Shown here: positions 13,135 through 14,701 of the stretch, one piece after another | How the letters are laid out: each line of letters opens with the position of its first letter | How positions within the stretch are numbered: position 1 is the stretch's first letter | Assembly: GCA_958415665.1 (NCBI GenBank) | Contig: CATYZK010000038.1 | Location: 1-14,701, forward strand | Direction of reading: 5' to 3' | Source: an uncultured Collinsella sp. | Lineage (GTDB): Bacteria > Actinomycetota > Coriobacteriia > Coriobacteriales > Coriobacteriaceae | Length of the DNA: 14,701 nt | Translations under genes and position numbers: made by a program | Notes under the pieces: generated by a model | Told to the model about the DNA's origin: nothing | Database searches by the model: none | Seen by the model: the letters and a program-made list of their open reading frames with translations, nothing else

Positions 13135-14484
13135 GTGCCAAAAAAGACTGAGAGCACGGGTACTGGGCTGGAATCCTACGTTGCAAAGCTCATGGGCAAC
13201 GGCTCAAACAGGACTTCGGTAACCGAGGACGAGATTCAGTTCGCCCTGAAGGATATCGATGTTTCCGATGAGCAGCTCACCGCGGTGTATTCCGCGCTGC
13301 GCAACAGCGGCATCCAGATTATCTCCGCGAGCGGCAACGACGACGCCCCCATGGACGTCGACGATGACGATAACGATACCGATACCGACGATTTCGATGA
13401 CGACGACGAGCACGATTCCGGCTCGCTCGACGATCACGAGCTCAAGATGGCCCGTCAGGCCGATGCCGAGATGGGCTCTTCCAAGAGCAAGAAGAAACGC
13501 ACCGTGCGCACGTCCCGCTCGCGTTCGCGCGTGCGCGGCATCGATGCCTCCACGGTGATGCTGACCGGCGATCCGGTTCGTATGTACCTCAAGGAGATCG
13601 GCAAGGTCGACCTGCTGACCGCTTCCGAAGAGGTCGATCTGGCTATGAAGATCGAGGCCGGTCTCGAGGCCACCGAGAAGCTCGAGGCTGCCGATGCCGG
13701 TGAGCTCGAGCTCACGCGTGCCGAGATGCGTCGTCTTACGCGCATTGAGAACGTCGGCCTCGAAGCCAAGCAGGCACTCATCAGCGCAAACCTGCGTCTG
13801 GTTGTCTCCATTGCCAAGCGCTATGTCGGCCGCGGCATGCTGTTCCTTGACCTGATCCAGGAGGGCAACCTCGGTCTGATCCGCGCCGTCGAGAAGTTCG
13901 ATTACCAGAAGGGCTTCAAGTTCTCCACGTACGCCACGTGGTGGATCCGTCAGGCCATCACGCGCGCCATCGCCGACCAGGCCCGTACCATCCGTATTCC
14001 CGTGCACATGGTCGAGACCATCAACAAGCTCGTCCGCGTGCAGCGCCAGCTCCTTCAGGACCTGGGTCGTGACCCGACCCCCGAGGAGATCGGTGCCGAG
14101 ATGGACATGAGCGCCGACCGCGTCCGCGAGATCCAGAAGATTTCGCAGGAGCCCGTGTCGCTCGAGACCCCCATCGGCGAGGAAGAGGATTCTCAGCTGG
14201 GCGACTTCATCGAGGACTCCCAGGCTATCGTTCCGCCCGATGCCGCCAGCTTCTCTATGCTGCAGGAGCAGCTCACCCAGGTGCTCGACTCGCTTGCCGA
14301 TCGTGAGCGCAAGGTTATCGAGCTCCGCTTTGGCCTTGTCGACGGACATCCCCGTACGCTCGAGGAAGTCGGTCGCGAGTTTGGCGTCACGCGCGAGCGT
14401 ATCCGCCAGATCGAGTCCAAGACCCTGGCCAAGCTCCGCCACCCGAGCCGCAGCAGCAAACTGAAGGACTACATCGAGTCATAA
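13135..14484 (+). CDS. rpoD: Principal RNA polymerase sigma factor (sigma-70, RpoD/SigA)
   Basis: This is the housekeeping sigma factor. I start it at GTG 13135 (449 residues), because AAGGGAGA (13123-13130) lies at the right distance before it. The in-frame ATG at 13120 would be five codons longer but has no ribosome binding site. A region-1.1-like start (about 10-65) is followed by an acidic block (residues 74-94, 15 of 21 Asp/Glu) and a basic block (117-134). Region 1.2 follows with DPVRMYLKEIG (146-156), then region 2 (214-285) including FSTYATWWIRQAITRAI, region 3 (286-365), and region 4 with LADRERKVIELRFGL and the helix-turn-helix TLEEVGREFGVTRERIRQIE (408-427), ending HPSRSSKLKDYIES. 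All core regions are intact, as expected of an essential group 1 sigma factor. It is the last gene of the cluster. Confidence 0.95.
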   Translation: MPKKTESTGTGLESYVAKLMGNGSNRTSVTEDEIQFALKDIDVSDEQLTAVYSALRNSGIQIISASGNDDAPMDVDDDDNDTDTDDFDDDDEHDSGSLDDHELKMARQADAEMGSSKSKKKRTVRTSRSRSRVRGIDASTVMLTGDPVRMYLKEIGKVDLLTASEEVDLAMKIEAGLEATEKLEAADAGELELTRAEMRRLTRIENVGLEAKQALISANLRLVVSIAKRYVGRGMLFLDLIQEGNLGLIRAVEKFDYQKGFKFSTYATWWIRQAITRAIADQARTIRIPVHMVETINKLVRVQRQLLQDLGRDPTPEEIGAEMDMSADRVREIQKISQEPVSLETPIGEEEDSQLGDFIEDSQAIVPPDAASFSMLQEQLTQVLDSLADRERKVIELRFGLVDGHPRTLEEVGREFGVTRERIRQIESKTLAKLRHPSRSSKLKDYIES

Positions 14485-14497
14485 CCTCGCAAGCAAG

Positions 14498-14532
14498 AAG
14501 CGCCCTCAAGCACATCCGCTTGGGGGCGCTTT
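14498..14532 (+). terminator. Terminator closing the rimP-rpoD cluster
   Basis: aagcgccctcaagc (14498-14511) pairs with gcttgggggcgctt (14518-14531) over 14 positions (one T-G) around the loop acatcc, 14 bases after the rpoD stop. The T-run is short (TTT, then C). The stem strength and place still make a terminator the best reading. The arm begins with A residues, but the T-run is too weak to claim a strong site. Confidence 0.75.
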
Positions 14533-14538
14533 CATGTG

Positions 14539-14562
14539 GTCATTGGGGACGTCCCCAATGAC
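14539..14562. repeat. Perfect 24-base palindrome after rpoD
   Basis: gtcattggggac (14539-14550) is followed at once by its exact reverse complement gtccccaatgac (14551-14562), with GACGTC in the centre. It extends by a G-T and a T-A pair on the outside (14537-14564). It is separate from the terminator stem before it. Elements with a ggggacgtcccc core look like dispersed REP-like repeats. I cannot count copies from one window. Confidence 0.7.
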
Positions 14563-14590
14563 TAGGTCGGAAAAATTCTTAAAAAAGTTC

Positions 14591-14618
14591 TTGCCCTGAG
14601 CTGATTCGTCCGTATAAT
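14591..14618 (+). promoter_or_regulatory. Promoter of the tRNA-Asn gene
   Basis: TTGCCC (14591-14596) and the consensus TATAAT (14613-14618) are spaced by 16 bases. An A/T-rich stretch (about 14571-14590) in front resembles an UP element, as is common for stable-RNA promoters. Transcription should start near 14625, about 24 bases before the tRNA 5' end. Confidence 0.8.
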
Positions 14619-14648
14619 AAACTTCGTTGCTTGAGAGCACGCACCTAT

Positions 14649-14701
14649 TCCTCGGTAGCTCAATGGTAGAGCACGCGGCTGTTAACCGCGCTGTTGTAGG
14701 T
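14649..14701 (+). tRNA. tRNA-Asn (anticodon GUU), cut by the window end
   Basis: The 5' part folds as expected: acceptor strand TCCTCGG (14649-14655), TA, D stem GCTC/GAGC (14658-14661 with 14669-14672) with AATGGTA in the loop, A at position 26, and anticodon stem CGCGG/CCGCG (14674-14678 with 14686-14690). The loop is CTGTTAA, giving anticodon GTT at 14681-14683. A five-base variable loop and the 5' strand of the T stem (GTAGG) follow. The rest lies outside the window. GTT identifies tRNA-Asn. Confidence 0.93.

Noticed and set aside
13204..14442. A 412-codon minus-strand open frame opposite rpoD
   Set aside because: Same reason: its sequence reflects the reversed codons of a highly conserved sigma factor.
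1..14701. CRISPR arrays, insertion sequences, phage or toxin-antitoxin modules
   Set aside because: No regularly spaced repeats, transposase, integrase or paired small genes were seen. The window is core chromosome.

Overview
The window reads as chromosome of a GC-rich Gram-positive bacterium of the class Coriobacteriia (Actinomycetota), most likely Collinsella or a close relative. I infer this from the GC-rich third positions (GAG, CTC, GCC, GTC preferred), from the style of the housekeeping proteins and from the gene order. I could not run a similarity search, so the genus is a judgement. The window holds core housekeeping genes. I see no phage, insertion sequence, CRISPR array or other cargo island.

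Left part (1-2957): the 3' part of leuS (leucyl-tRNA synthetase) ends at a strong intrinsic terminator at 1941-1974. It faces a convergent minus-strand gene for a small lipoprotein of unknown function (2015-2587). A 370-base divergent intergenic stretch follows. It carries a good sigma-A promoter (2851-2879) and then an intrinsic-terminator hairpin (2907-2937) placed before the rimP ribosome binding site, so the leader looks like an attenuator.

Central and right part (2958-14484): nine plus-strand genes lie almost end to end: rimP, nusA, infB, rbfA, nrnA, truB, ribF, dnaG, rpoD. The first six or seven form the classic transcription/translation operon: 30S maturation (RimP, RbfA), transcription elongation and termination (NusA), translation initiation (IF2), nanoRNA/pAp turnover (NrnA), tRNA Psi55 (TruB) and FMN/FAD synthesis (RibF). 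The primase and principal sigma factor, elsewhere part of the rpsU-dnaG-rpoD operon, are attached directly: dnaG starts with GTG inside the end of ribF. Overlaps of 8, 4 and 8 bases (rbfA/nrnA, truB/ribF, ribF/dnaG) suggest translational coupling. No intrinsic terminator was found between rimP and rpoD, so one long transcript is possible, with a candidate extra promoter before rpoD. A hairpin terminator at 14498-14532 closes the cluster.

Right edge (14539-14701): a perfect 24-base palindrome, an independent promoter with a consensus TATAAT box, and the 5' two-thirds of a tRNA-Asn(GUU) gene cut by the window end.

The points most worth a second look are the C-terminal Cys/Cys/Cys/His tail on NusA, the terminator inside the rimP leader, the absence of ylxR between nusA and infB, the palindrome after rpoD, and the ribF-dnaG fusion of two operons. 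I found no convincing wholly new biological system.
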